Assembly: GCF_030409795.1 (NCBI RefSeq)
Contig: NZ_JAUFQN010000019.1
Location: 62,001 to 126,000, forward strand
DNA length: 64,000 bases
Reading direction: 5' to 3'
DNA from: Flavobacterium paronense
GTDB lineage: Bacteria > Bacteroidota > Bacteroidia > Flavobacteriales > Flavobacteriaceae
Every line of letters starts with the position of its first letter. The stretch's first letter is position 1. Made by a program: the position numbers and the translations under genes. The notes beneath the pieces are model-generated. The model saw nothing but the letters and a program-made list of their open reading frames with translations, did no database searches and was not told where the DNA came from. This document shows, piece by piece, positions 17,521 through 26,001 of the stretch.

Positions 17521-17958
17521 TTATTTTTGTTCTGCCAATTCTTTCAATTTACTGTTCATTGCTTCAAATCCTTTTTTCGTGTTATTGTCAAGTTGTTTTT
17601 TGAAAAGTGGAACAAGAATACCTTTAAATTTTTCACTTTGCTTAAAAGTTGTTGTTCCGTTTCCGTTGTCAATAAGTTCAAATTTATGTTCTCCATCAAA
17701 AAGCCCTGCAAGCAATAAATGTCCAAGCCATTTTAACTCCTTGTTAGTTTCATAGGTCAAAACTTTTGGTTTAAATGTCATTCCTTTTGCTTTTGGAGGT
17801 TCAATTCTTGCGGTTATTTTATTTCCAACTTTTACATCACCTATAATTGATTTTATAAACGGATTCCAATTCGGATAACTTTTGAAGTCAGTAAGAATAG
17901 CCCACACTTTTTCTGGCTTTGCGTTTATTACTATTTCTGTTTTTATTTCTTTTGCCAT
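17521..17958 (-). CDS. SRPBCC (START-like) domain protein
   Basis: A 145-residue single-domain protein with the SRPBCC/polyketide-cyclase fold: it starts with the first strand KTEIVINAKPEKVWAILTDF, continues with YPNWNPFIKSIIG, and closes with GTTTFKQSEKF and the long C-terminal helix. The fold has a deep hydrophobic ligand pocket; the ligand is unknown. It is the last of three minus-strand genes; the gap of 78 nt to the next upstream gene allows, but does not prove, co-transcription. Confidence 0.83.
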   Translation of the reverse strand: MAKEIKTEIVINAKPEKVWAILTDFKSYPNWNPFIKSIIGDVKVGNKITARIEPPKAKGMTFKPKVLTYETNKELKWLGHLLLAGLFDGEHKFELIDNGNGTTTFKQSEKFKGILVPLFKKQLDNNTKKGFEAMNSKLKELAEQK

Positions 17959-18036
17959 TGCTGTGTATTTTAAATTAGTTCTAATTAAATTCCATTTGTT
18001 TCTTTATAAGAGTAGATTGTTTTATTCGGATACTTC

Positions 18037-18711
18037 TTATTTTTTCTTTCTAATAGCAAAAGAATACCCAATACTTACGTTAAATACCCATGGTGTTGCG
18101 TTGAAACCTGGGTCTTGCGTTTTGATTTCCTCATTAGCTAAAGTATTTTTATTAAAGTAACTGAATTTATTCCCGACTAAAGTTGAAGCTACAGTAGGCC
18201 AATATCTAATGCTCGGTGAAATCATAATTCCTCTTAGATAGTATGATTTGTTCTTAAAAGGTTGATAGTTGCCATATACACCGATACCTAAACTCATGGT
18301 ATTATAAGAGATAATTTGATTGCCATTATTTTGTGATTCGCCTTCATAATAATATTCAAAGCGATGCCATTTTGGTTCTACTCTAACGTTTATCCATTCT
18401 TTTACACGATAGCCTATTCCAAATCCGGTTGTCCAAGGAATATGAACTGCTATACCTTGTCTTTTTAGGTCAGTTGTTACCGTATTTCCAGAATAATCTA
18501 AAGAAACACCATGAGAGTAATCAAAAATAAATCGATTATAGATGTAGTTACCTTCTATATTGAAGCCTTTAGCTAAAAGAGGTTGTGTTAATCCAAACAG
18601 CACATTTATTTTTTTGTCTGTTTTCCATTCTTGCGCTTGTAAATCAAACATGTTTAAAGTCAACATAATGAGTAATGCTAATTTTACTGAGTTTTGAATT
18701 TTTGTAATCAT
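18037..18711 (-). CDS. Predicted outer-membrane beta-barrel protein, function unknown
   Basis: A 224-residue protein with a signal peptide (MITKIQNSVKLALLIMLTLN to the LQAQ cleavage site). The mature part has alternating hydrophobic/polar strands rich in Tyr and Trp (KINVLFGLTQPLL, GFGIGYRVKEWINVRVEPKW, NTMSLGIGVYGNYQPF) and ends VFNVSIGYSFAIRKKK, all suggestive of a small barrel in the outer membrane. I do not recognise a named family. The start at 18711 is preferred to 18741 because it begins the signal peptide. It lies 52 nt downstream of the Crp/Fnr-like gene. Confidence 0.7.
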   Translation of the reverse strand: MITKIQNSVKLALLIMLTLNMFDLQAQEWKTDKKINVLFGLTQPLLAKGFNIEGNYIYNRFIFDYSHGVSLDYSGNTVTTDLKRQGIAVHIPWTTGFGIGYRVKEWINVRVEPKWHRFEYYYEGESQNNGNQIISYNTMSLGIGVYGNYQPFKNKSYYLRGIMISPSIRYWPTVASTLVGNKFSYFNKNTLANEEIKTQDPGFNATPWVFNVSIGYSFAIRKKK

Positions 18712-18793
18712 GATTTTATTTGTTTTAAAATGATGATGCAAAATTCGCTCAGTAAAAAGTGCTACACATTCACATTTGTTAATAAATGCTATT

Positions 18794-19363
18794 TCACTTT
18801 CGTATTCGACTTAAGGATTGAGGTTTAATTCCCAAATAGGCTGCAATATGGTATTGAGGCACTCTTTTGATTAACTCCGGATAATCAGTCATAAACTTAT
18901 AATACCGTTGTTTGGCATCCAGCGTAGTCAAATTATAGGTTTGTCGCGAAATGCGTATAAATGAAAGTTCAGTATAGTAACTTCTTAAAGCCATAAATTT
19001 GGGTTGAATAGCCAAAAGTTCATCCATTTTTATGTTTGACAAGGTAAATAAGCGGGTGTCTTCTAGCGCCTTTATATTCATATCTGAAGCAGAACCTGTT
19101 GTGTAACTTTTCAGGGAAACTACCCAATCATGTTCCAATGCAAAATCAGATGGGACTTCATTACCCTCTATAATTTTATAATACATCATTAAACCGCTCG
19201 TTAAATATCCGAATCTAGTACTTATTTGCCCTTCTTTTAAAAAATGTTCCCCTTTTGGAATTGTCTTTTCTTCTAACGCTTCAATAAAAAGCGTAATGTC
19301 TTCTTTAGAAAAATCCGTTATAGTATTTATTTCAGCTATTAATTTGTCAACCATTTTGTTCAA
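18794..19363 (-). CDS. Crp/Fnr-family transcriptional regulator
   Basis: A 189-residue regulator. Residues about 15-125 form a cyclic-nucleotide-binding fold (ALEEKTIPKGEHFLKEGQI, FGYLTSGLMMYYK). The conserved phosphate-binding Arg/Ser cassette of true CRP is not evident, so it may not bind cAMP. The C-terminal short HTH is VPQYHIAAYLGIKPQSLSRIRK, typical of the flavobacterial type. It may control the neighbouring outer-membrane-like gene; that is inference from position. Confidence 0.83.
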   Translation of the reverse strand: MNKMVDKLIAEINTITDFSKEDITLFIEALEEKTIPKGEHFLKEGQISTRFGYLTSGLMMYYKIIEGNEVPSDFALEHDWVVSLKSYTTGSASDMNIKALEDTRLFTLSNIKMDELLAIQPKFMALRSYYTELSFIRISRQTYNLTTLDAKQRYYKFMTDYPELIKRVPQYHIAAYLGIKPQSLSRIRK

Positions 19364-19581
19364 ATTGCTTCCCTTTGTAGTGTATTATTCTCAAATGTAA
19401 TTCTTTTTTTAAAATCATCAAATGGCCATTCAATTTGTTCCAGTGTATTTTTTAAATCAAGTTAAAAAAACTTTGGCAAAATTTTTGTTTAAAAAAGTGT
19501 CACATAAAGAAACGTCACAAAAATAAATGAGACAATAAAGTTTGCGACACTGAATTTAAATAGGATTTAATAAAAGAAACC

Positions 19582-20115
19582 ATGAAAAGAAAGAATTATC
19601 GAGCCCAAACTGACAGAGAATCGTTGGGGCTTACACAGCAGGAAATCGCTTTAATATTAAATGTTAGCCGAAGTCATTTGTCCCACCACGAAGGGTTCAG
19701 AAGACATCTGCCTTCAGGCGCAGGATTAAGGTTAAGTGAAATGATCTTGTACATGCTCTCGCCAGAAGCCAAAACTTTTAAAGCCTTGGACAAAATCGAA
19801 TGTGAGGATGATAAAACAAAAAACATACTTGAAAAAAGGATAAAGGAAAACGAATTTCAGCTGAGAGTCATTATGCGAAAAATAGAGACAGCACAGGCTA
19901 AATTTGATAAATGTAAGAACGCTATCCAGCTGATGTCCTTTTTAAATTCACCTGAAGAAGCCAAAAAAGCAGCAAAACCTGAAACTTTATCTTTAATAGA
20001 ATCAGTAGCAATAATAAAATTCAAGAAAGCTAAATCAGAATTGAGTTTATTGTTAATAGACATGGAACTTTTGCAGCTGCAACAGGAATGTTATGTAAAA
20101 GCGCTAAAGAAATAG
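19582..20115 (+). CDS. HTH-domain protein with coiled coil, function unknown
   Basis: A 177-residue protein I do not recognise. Residues about 12-40 (ESLGLTQQEIALILNVSRSH) look like an XRE-type helix-turn-helix. From about residue 65 the chain is a charged helical coiled coil (KNILEKRIKENEFQLRVIMR, AQAKFDKCKNAIQLM, FKKAKSELSLLLIDMELLQL). It stands alone between divergent and convergent neighbours. Upstream are two copies of GTCACA spaced by 15 nt (19499 and 19514). It could be a nucleoid or regulatory protein, but nothing proves it. Confidence 0.6.
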   Translation: MKRKNYRAQTDRESLGLTQQEIALILNVSRSHLSHHEGFRRHLPSGAGLRLSEMILYMLSPEAKTFKALDKIECEDDKTKNILEKRIKENEFQLRVIMRKIETAQAKFDKCKNAIQLMSFLNSPEEAKKAAKPETLSLIESVAIIKFKKAKSELSLLLIDMELLQLQQECYVKALKK

Positions 20116-20120
20116 GAAAT

Positions 20121-20783
20121 TTATAATGGAGTGCTTTCCGCAATTTTATCACAAACAAACCCTTTTTCATTCAAAAATGCTAAGGTTTTTGGTAAAGCAT
20201 ATTTGAGGTTTGGCGCTGCTTTGACACTATCGTGAAAAACAATAATGCTTCCGGGTGTTACATTTTTTAAAACATTATCCAAGCATTCTTCAGGAGTAAT
20301 AGTTTGGTCAAAATCGCGACTCAACACATCCCACATTATTATTTTGTAACCTAGTTTTCTTAAAATTCTGGATTGCGAAGGTTTTATCTTCCCATAAGGC
20401 GGTCTGAATAAAGTTTTTTCTTGCCTCTTGCTTCTTGCTTCTTGCTTCTCCATAATCAAGGCACACTTTTTCACATTTTCAAAATAAATTTCATTTTGTG
20501 TTTTCCAGCCTTTCAAATGATTAAAAGTATGGTTTCCAATAGCATGATTGTCTCGAATTATTTTCTGAAAAATCTCCGGATGCTTTTCAATATTGTTGCC
20601 AATGCAGAAGAAAGTGGCTTTGGCATCGTATTGTTTTAATAGCTCGAGTGTCCATTCGGTAATTTCGGGTGTCGGACCGTCATCAAAGGTCAGGTATACT
20701 TTGTTTTCATGATTGGGAATGTCCCATACATAATTTGGAAAAATCTTTTTGACGAAGTAATTTGTTTTTACCCAGAAACTCAT
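20121..20783 (-). CDS. Polysaccharide deacetylase (NodB-like)
   Basis: A 220-residue NodB-fold deacetylase that would remove N- or O-acetyl groups from a surface or wall sugar. All five motifs are visible: LTFDDGPTPE (metal Asp), IGNHTFNHL (metal His pair), FRPPYGKIK, MWDVLSRDF and IVFHDSVKA. No signal peptide is visible. Residues about 111-123, QEARSKRQEK and flanks, are encoded by an array of four TTCTTGC-type 7-bp units on the plus strand (20418-20445) between motifs 2 and 3, an in-frame repeat expansion that leaves the catalytic motifs intact. Confidence 0.9.
   Translation of the reverse strand: MSFWVKTNYFVKKIFPNYVWDIPNHENKVYLTFDDGPTPEITEWTLELLKQYDAKATFFCIGNNIEKHPEIFQKIIRDNHAIGNHTFNHLKGWKTQNEIYFENVKKCALIMEKQEARSKRQEKTLFRPPYGKIKPSQSRILRKLGYKIIMWDVLSRDFDQTITPEECLDNVLKNVTPGSIIVFHDSVKAAPNLKYALPKTLAFLNEKGFVCDKIAESTPL
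20418..20450. repeat. Array of 7-bp units (TTCTTGC) inside coding sequence
   Basis: Units TTCTTGC (20418), CTCTTGC (20425), TTCTTGC (20432), TTCTTGC (20439) and a partial TTCTCC. The same unit appears at 3645-3665 in an intergenic array. Confidence 0.85.
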
Positions 20784-20793
20784 AGGCTAAATA

Positions 20794-20836
20794 TAAAAAA
20801 AAATGTGTCAATAAGAAATCTTCAAATTGACACATC
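20794..20836 (-). terminator. Terminator of the DUF2723 gene
   Basis: Inverted repeat ATGTGTCAA / TTGACACAT (20803-20811, 20827-20835) with a 15-nt loop; on the minus strand it is followed by a run of nine T residues. Confidence 0.75.
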
Positions 20837-20855
20837 TTCAAATTTTCAAATGGAT

Positions 20856-23800
20856 TTACTCTAAATCTCTTCCGAAACGACTAAATCTTTGAACCAAGGC
20901 GTTAAAGGCAGGTTTATTTTTGTTGTAAAAATCCATGTCTTTATGATCTTTCATAACGAGTAATAAACTTCTGTAGCGTTCAATATCTGTAATAATATCA
21001 GTGGCAATTCCATTTTGAATGGATGGCTGAACAGAAGAATAATACGTTAGACTTTGTTTGTATTTCGTCATTAAACGTTCTAATAATTTTTGGGCCTTTG
21101 CTTTTTCGCCCAGTTCATAATAGCCGCTGGCAAATGGTTCAACCATGGTATAATAGCCATAGTAATCCATTGGCATTTTAGTTAAAGCTAAATCAATGAT
21201 TTTTTTGGCCTTTTCCATTTTGCCTTCGTTGATTAATTGTTCCATCAAACGAGCCATGTTGGTTCGGTAGGAAATGCTGTTTTTTCTGGTTTCAGGATCG
21301 TGATAAATAGTGGTTAAATCGCCATTACCCCAACTCCATTTCATTACGATATCATACATTTTATCGCTATCAATATCGCCCATGTCGTATGGATTTTCTT
21401 TATCGATAGGCGTTTTTATAGGCACTAATTTATAAACCAATCCATCCAACTGAAGATAATCTTTCATCCAAAGATAATCATCATCGCCAAAGCTTCCTCC
21501 GGTAAAATAAATTGGGCGTTTCCAGTCGTTATTTGCCAATACATCAAAAGCCATCAATCGATTTTTATATAAAGCACTTCCTTTAATGTCTAAATCGATG
21601 TAAGGAACAATCGAATCATAATATTTTGGATTAACAACCTTATTCTTGATGATGTTGTTTTTATCAATTGGGATTCTGATTTTATTGGTTGGATAAAAAT
21701 GAATGGTTTGTCCGTTAGACATTTCAACCGTTGATTTTGGGTTTTTGATAAAATCAATCCAAGCTTTGATATCCCATCTTGCTTCTGTTTTTGGAATATG
21801 AGCCACGTAATCTAATTTATCCCCAACGTACTCGTTATGTTTAAACGATATTGGCAAACCATCAGATTTGTAAGTTTTAAATTTCATTTGGTCGATATAC
21901 CAATCGGTCATAAATAATTGTGTATTCACAATTTTAATATCGGTTCTGATGCCTTCAATTTCCTGTGCGTACCAAAGCGGGAAAGTGTCATTATCGCCAA
22001 TAGTATAAAGAATTGCGTTTTGGTCACAAGATTCGAGGTAATTCTTAGCCATGGCAATAGCCGTATATTTTTTGGCTCGACTGTGATCATCCCAGTTTTG
22101 AGATGCCATTAAAATAGGTGCCGCCAAAAGACAGGCTCCAATTACTATTGGTCCAACGAATTTCGATTTCACCTTTTCGGCTATTATTTCATAAATCGCA
22201 TACACTCCAAAGCCAAGCCAAATCGCAAAAACATAAAATGAACCAACTAGTGCATAATCTCTTTCACGAGGTTCAAAAGGTCTTTCGTTTAAGAATATTT
22301 TTAAGGCAATACTGGTAAATAAAAACAAGGCTAACAATACATAAAAGCTTTTCAAATCTTTTTGTGCGTGGTACATTAATCCGATTAGTCCAATGAAGAA
22401 CGGCAGGAAGTAATATAGGTTTCTGCCTTTGTTGTTTTTAACATCATCGGGAAGATTTTCCTGCGTTCCTTTACCTAGGTGGATTTCGTCAATAAATTTT
22501 ATTCCGCTTAACCAGTTACCATCAAGATTATCGTATTTTCCTTGAACGTCATTTTGTCTTCCAACAAAATTCCACAGCAGATATCGGCCATACATATAGC
22601 CAAATTGGTATTCAATCATAAAACTTAAGTTGTCCCAAGTTGAAGGTTTTTCTACTATAATATAATCGCTGTATTTTTTTAGGAAAGAAACATAATCTTC
22701 GTTATCAATTTTTTTCTGAGCGTAAGCAGTTTTAAACTGCGAAACCGTTTTACTCATTTCATCTTTTAATTGACCAACTGCCATAGCAACCTGTTCTTCG
22801 CTCAAACTATCAATGTTAACACCATATTGTGCTAAGTCATCTTCATAGGGGTAATTTTGATTAAGTTCCATTTTTGGAACGCCTGTAAACTGAATATAAT
22901 TCTCAACATGGTCTGTGCTCCAAAGACGAGGAAGAATTGCTTTTTGAGCATTATCGCTGTTTTGTTCGGCATTTTTGTAATTGTTTACAATAACATATTT
23001 TCCGGTTTTATAATCTCTTTCATAGTTGGGCGCTTTGTCTAAGTAAGGTTCGTCTTTATCTAAACCGGCAAAAGTGTCCGTGTATTGCGGGCCATAAAAC
23101 AATGGATTTACACCATATTGTTCTCTGTTATAATACGCTAAAACTTCGGCAGCATCAGATGGTTTATTTTCATTGATAACCACATTCGCATTGGCGCGGA
23201 TTGGCAGCAACGCCCATACAGAGAATCCGATAAGAACAAAAAGTACACACAATAAAGCAGTGTTGTAAAAAGGATGTCCTTTTGCTCGAGTGTATTTTAA
23301 TCCAAAATAGAAAAAAGCTATAATTAGTAAAAGCGCAAAAATGGTTCCGGAGTTAAACGGTAAACCAAAGTCATTTACCATAAAGATTTCCATTTTTCCA
23401 AAGAATGCTAAAGTATAAGGTAATAATAATTTGAAAATGAATAATAAAATGGCAACGATTATAATGTTGGCAATGATAAAATTTTTAATGGTGATGGTTT
23501 TCCAATTCTTAAAATAATACAAAAACCCAATAGAAGGAATGGTTAGCAACGCCATAAAGTGCACCCCAAATGAAAGCCCGACAAGTAACGAAATTAACAA
23601 CAACCAACGATTACCTCTTGGCGTATGCATATCTTGCTCCCAACGTAATCCAAGCCAAAACAATAAAGCAATAAATAACGAAGCCATAGCATATACCTCG
23701 GCTTCAACGGCACTTGACCAAAAACTATCAGAAAAAGTAAACGCTAAAGAGCCAACCAAAGAACTTCCCAGTATAACAATTGCTTTGTTTTTGTCTATTT

Positions 23801-24134
23801 CGGTATATTGAGAAATTATTTTTCTTAACAATATAGTCGATGACCAAAACATAAACAAAATAGTGAAGGCGCTTGAAAATACAGACAACATATTTACCAT
23901 CAAGGCCACAGTTTCTTTGCTTGTAGCAAACATGGCAAAGAAAGCTCCCAGAATTTGGAATAAAGGTGCTCCGGGCGGATGACCAACTTCTAGTTTTGCT
24001 GAGGTTGAGATATATTCGCCACAATCCCAAAAGCTCATGGTAGGTTCAACAGTTAAAGAAAAGGTAATTAAAGCAATGGCAAATACGGTCCATCCTAAGA
24101 TGGTGTTCCATTTGTTAAAGTTAAAATTCATCAT
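20856..24134 (-). CDS. DUF2723 multi-spanning membrane protein (GT-C glycosyltransferase-like)
   Basis: A 1092-residue protein. The first 340 or so residues and a block near 570-700 hold about a dozen membrane helices. The N-terminal loop carries the family signature FWDCGEYISTSAKLEVGHPPGAP, where acidic residues sit in the first extracytoplasmic loop as in GT-C glycosyltransferases. A large soluble region follows, and the end has TPR-like helices (MEKAKKIIDLALTKMP, YELGEKAKAQKLLERLMTKY). Bacteroidota members are proposed to transfer sugar from a lipid carrier to exported proteins. The alternative start one codon later is equally good. Confidence 0.82.
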   Translation of the reverse strand: MMNFNFNKWNTILGWTVFAIALITFSLTVEPTMSFWDCGEYISTSAKLEVGHPPGAPLFQILGAFFAMFATSKETVALMVNMLSVFSSAFTILFMFWSSTILLRKIISQYTEIDKNKAIVILGSSLVGSLAFTFSDSFWSSAVEAEVYAMASLFIALLFWLGLRWEQDMHTPRGNRWLLLISLLVGLSFGVHFMALLTIPSIGFLYYFKNWKTITIKNFIIANIIIVAILLFIFKLLLPYTLAFFGKMEIFMVNDFGLPFNSGTIFALLLIIAFFYFGLKYTRAKGHPFYNTALLCVLFVLIGFSVWALLPIRANANVVINENKPSDAAEVLAYYNREQYGVNPLFYGPQYTDTFAGLDKDEPYLDKAPNYERDYKTGKYVIVNNYKNAEQNSDNAQKAILPRLWSTDHVENYIQFTGVPKMELNQNYPYEDDLAQYGVNIDSLSEEQVAMAVGQLKDEMSKTVSQFKTAYAQKKIDNEDYVSFLKKYSDYIIVEKPSTWDNLSFMIEYQFGYMYGRYLLWNFVGRQNDVQGKYDNLDGNWLSGIKFIDEIHLGKGTQENLPDDVKNNKGRNLYYFLPFFIGLIGLMYHAQKDLKSFYVLLALFLFTSIALKIFLNERPFEPRERDYALVGSFYVFAIWLGFGVYAIYEIIAEKVKSKFVGPIVIGACLLAAPILMASQNWDDHSRAKKYTAIAMAKNYLESCDQNAILYTIGDNDTFPLWYAQEIEGIRTDIKIVNTQLFMTDWYIDQMKFKTYKSDGLPISFKHNEYVGDKLDYVAHIPKTEARWDIKAWIDFIKNPKSTVEMSNGQTIHFYPTNKIRIPIDKNNIIKNKVVNPKYYDSIVPYIDLDIKGSALYKNRLMAFDVLANNDWKRPIYFTGGSFGDDDYLWMKDYLQLDGLVYKLVPIKTPIDKENPYDMGDIDSDKMYDIVMKWSWGNGDLTTIYHDPETRKNSISYRTNMARLMEQLINEGKMEKAKKIIDLALTKMPMDYYGYYTMVEPFASGYYELGEKAKAQKLLERLMTKYKQSLTYYSSVQPSIQNGIATDIITDIERYRSLLLVMKDHKDMDFYNKNKPAFNALVQRFSRFGRDLE

Positions 24135-24307
24135 ATAGATATGAAATGAAATGGTTTTATTTAATGCTACAAAGAAACTATTTTTTTTAACGCAAGTAAA
24201 CGCGCATTAACAAAATTTTTCAAATAGGATAATGGGTTAATAACAAGTTTATTGAGTTTGATGTTGCATAGATTTTGGGTTTAGTTTTTAATTTTTATAG
24301 TTATTTG

Positions 24308-24338
24308 TTTGTGTAAAATAAAATTTGTGTTAAATTTG
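24308..24338 (+). promoter_or_regulatory. Promoter of tRNA-Gln
   Basis: TTTG (24308-24311), 19 nt, TAAATTTG (24331-24338): a textbook Bacteroidota promoter. It implies a leader of about 60 nt before the mature tRNA. Confidence 0.8.
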
Positions 24339-24405
24339 CACTCGCGTTAAGCAAAACGGCTGTTTCACTGAACACCGCTGTTAATATTGCTAAGTGAAGT
24401 AAAGC

Positions 24406-24476
24406 TGGTCTATGGTGTAATGGTAACACAACTGTTTTTGGTGCAGTCTTTCAAGGTTCGAGTCCTTGTAGACCAA
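24406..24476 (+). tRNA. tRNA-Gln (anticodon UUG)
   Basis: A 71-nt cloverleaf: acceptor TGGTCTA pairs with TAGACCA (24469-24475), the anticodon stem is ACTGT/GCAGT with loop TTTTGGT giving anticodon TTG, the T-arm contains GGTTCGAGTCC, and the discriminator base is A. The CCA end is not encoded. Confidence 0.95.
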
Positions 24477-24480
24477 CAAA

Positions 24481-24508
24481 AAATCCTCTCAATTTGAGAG
24501 GATTTTTT
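24481..24508. terminator. Terminator after tRNA-Gln
   Basis: Stem TCCTCTCAA / TTGAGAGGA (24484-24492, 24494-24502) flanked by A and T tracts; also placed to end the convergent stress-protein transcript. Confidence 0.85.
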
Positions 24509-24533
24509 GTTTTTATAACCTTGTAAATGGTAT

Positions 24534-25358
24534 TTATATTTTAAAAGTAATTACTGGTCGCAGCGCATGATTTACTAAGTCTTCACTAATACTTCCGTTA
24601 AAAAAGTGGGAAAGACCTTTTCTACCATGTGTACTAACTCCAATTAGATCAGCATCAATATGGTCTGCGAAATGCAATATTCCGTTTTCAACATTGATAT
24701 CATTATAGACATTTATGGAATAGTTATTTACAGTAAAACTAGAAACAAAGTCTTTCATGATTTCCAGGGCAACATGAGTTGGCTTGAAGGTGCTGGGTGT
24801 ATTAATCATAACTAAATTTAATTCAGCTTCAAATCTATTGGCAAACTCAACAACTTTAGCAAAAGGTTTTTTTATTTCATTTGAAAAATCAGAAGCAAAA
24901 ACAAATTTGTTTACACTAAAATCACCTTCGTCTTTTTTGATTATTAAAACAGGCGTGTCTGAATTACGAACAACTTTTTCTGCATTGGAACCAATAAACA
25001 TTTCTTTAAATCCATTTGCGCCATGAGAGCCCATTACAATTAAATCAATGTCATTTACTTGGTTAACTTTCATAATTCCTTCGAATGCTAAATCAAATTG
25101 AATAATTTCGGAAACTTTTATTCCTTCTAAACATTCATGATCCATAAGGTCTTCCAATCTATTAAGAGCGGCATTTTTAAAAATCATAATTTCTGGAATA
25201 TCTGCTCCACTGCCAACAGCATCTCCCGCCTGATGAGGTAATTCAAGAATATGAAGAAGAAAAATTTCACCATTATTTTTTTTAGCGATTTGTGCAGCAA
25301 CTTTTAATGCGTATTCGGCATGTTTGGAAAAGTCAGTAGGGACTAAGATTTTTTTCAT
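24534..25358 (-). CDS. Universal stress protein, two Usp domains
   Basis: A 274-residue cytoplasmic protein made of two tandem Usp domains. The first starts MKKILVPTDFSKHAEYAL and ends with the nucleotide-binding run VMGSHGANGFKEMFIGS...PVLII; the second starts KFVFASDFSNEIKKPFAKV and ends GVSTHGRKGLSHFFNGS. Both GxxG-(9)-G(S) loops are kept, so ATP or AMP binding is plausible. An in-frame start at 25430 would add 24 unrelated residues, so 25358 is chosen. The gene is on its own. Confidence 0.9.
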   Translation of the reverse strand: MKKILVPTDFSKHAEYALKVAAQIAKKNNGEIFLLHILELPHQAGDAVGSGADIPEIMIFKNAALNRLEDLMDHECLEGIKVSEIIQFDLAFEGIMKVNQVNDIDLIVMGSHGANGFKEMFIGSNAEKVVRNSDTPVLIIKKDEGDFSVNKFVFASDFSNEIKKPFAKVVEFANRFEAELNLVMINTPSTFKPTHVALEIMKDFVSSFTVNNYSINVYNDINVENGILHFADHIDADLIGVSTHGRKGLSHFFNGSISEDLVNHALRPVITFKI

Positions 25359-25432
25359 AATATAAAAGTGATTTTGTATAGTAAAAATTAACTCAATAAA
25401 GGTATTATTTTTTTTTTGATACAACAACAATT

Positions 25433-25461
25433 TTTGGTTTATAAAAAAATAACTATATTTG
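25433..25461 (+). promoter_or_regulatory. Putative promoter of rimP-nusA-infB
   Basis: TATATTTG at 25454-25461 matches the -7 consensus; TTTG at 25433-25436 is a candidate -33 box with a slightly short 17-nt spacer. Confidence 0.65.
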
Positions 25462-25492
25462 CACCGTTATTTACCATTTAAAATTAAATAAT

Positions 25493-25518
25493 GAGGGAAG
25501 CATTGCTTCCCTCTTTTT
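25493..25518 (+). terminator. Terminator-like hairpin in the rimP leader (possible attenuator)
   Basis: A perfect 9-bp stem GAGGGAAGC / GCTTCCCTC with loop ATT and a following TTTTT. It lies between the promoter and the rimP start, where it could terminate or attenuate the nusA operon. Confidence 0.75.
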
Positions 25519-25526
25519 ATACAACT

Positions 25527-25994
25527 ATGGCATTTAGAGATAAAATTTTAGCGTTATTGGAAGAAGGATTAAAGGAAAAACCTTCATTGTTTCTTGTTGA
25601 TTTAACAGTTTCAGAAACATTCAAAGTCATAGTAACATTAGATGGAGATAATGGTGTAAATTTGCAGGATTGTATCGATATAAGTCGTGCAGTTGATACT
25701 AATTTAGACCGGGAAGAACAAGATTATGCATTGGAAGTAGCTTCAGCAGGAGTTTCAACACCTTTAAAAATGGTAAGACAATATCGAAAAAATATTGGAA
25801 GAACATTAAAAGTGAAAACAAGTACTGAAACTATAGAAGCAGTGTTAGATCAGGTTTCAGAAGAAAGTATTGCACTTTCTTGGACAGCAAGAGAACCAAA
25901 GAAAATAGGAAAAGGAAAAGAAACAGTGGCACATAAACGTGAAATTCCTTATTCAGATATAAAAGAAGCAATTGTTACAATAATATTTAATTAA
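25527..25994 (+). CDS. rimP: Ribosome maturation factor RimP
   Basis: A 155-residue factor needed for 30S subunit assembly. The N-terminal domain holds [20 protein letters not shown] and [15 protein letters not shown], followed by the family block [20 protein letters not shown]. The start [14 protein letters not shown] at 25527 is used; an ATG at 25491 would place the first 12 codons inside the leader hairpin and add residues outside the family. It heads the conserved rimP-nusA-infB operon, with a 7-nt gap to nusA. Confidence 0.94.
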   Translation: MAFRDKILALLEEGLKEKPSLFLVDLTVSETFKVIVTLDGDNGVNLQDCIDISRAVDTNLDREEQDYALEVASAGVSTPLKMVRQYRKNIGRTLKVKTSTETIEAVLDQVSEESIALSWTAREPKKIGKGKETVAHKREIPYSDIKEAIVTIIFN

Positions 25995-26001
25995 ATTAGG
26001 C

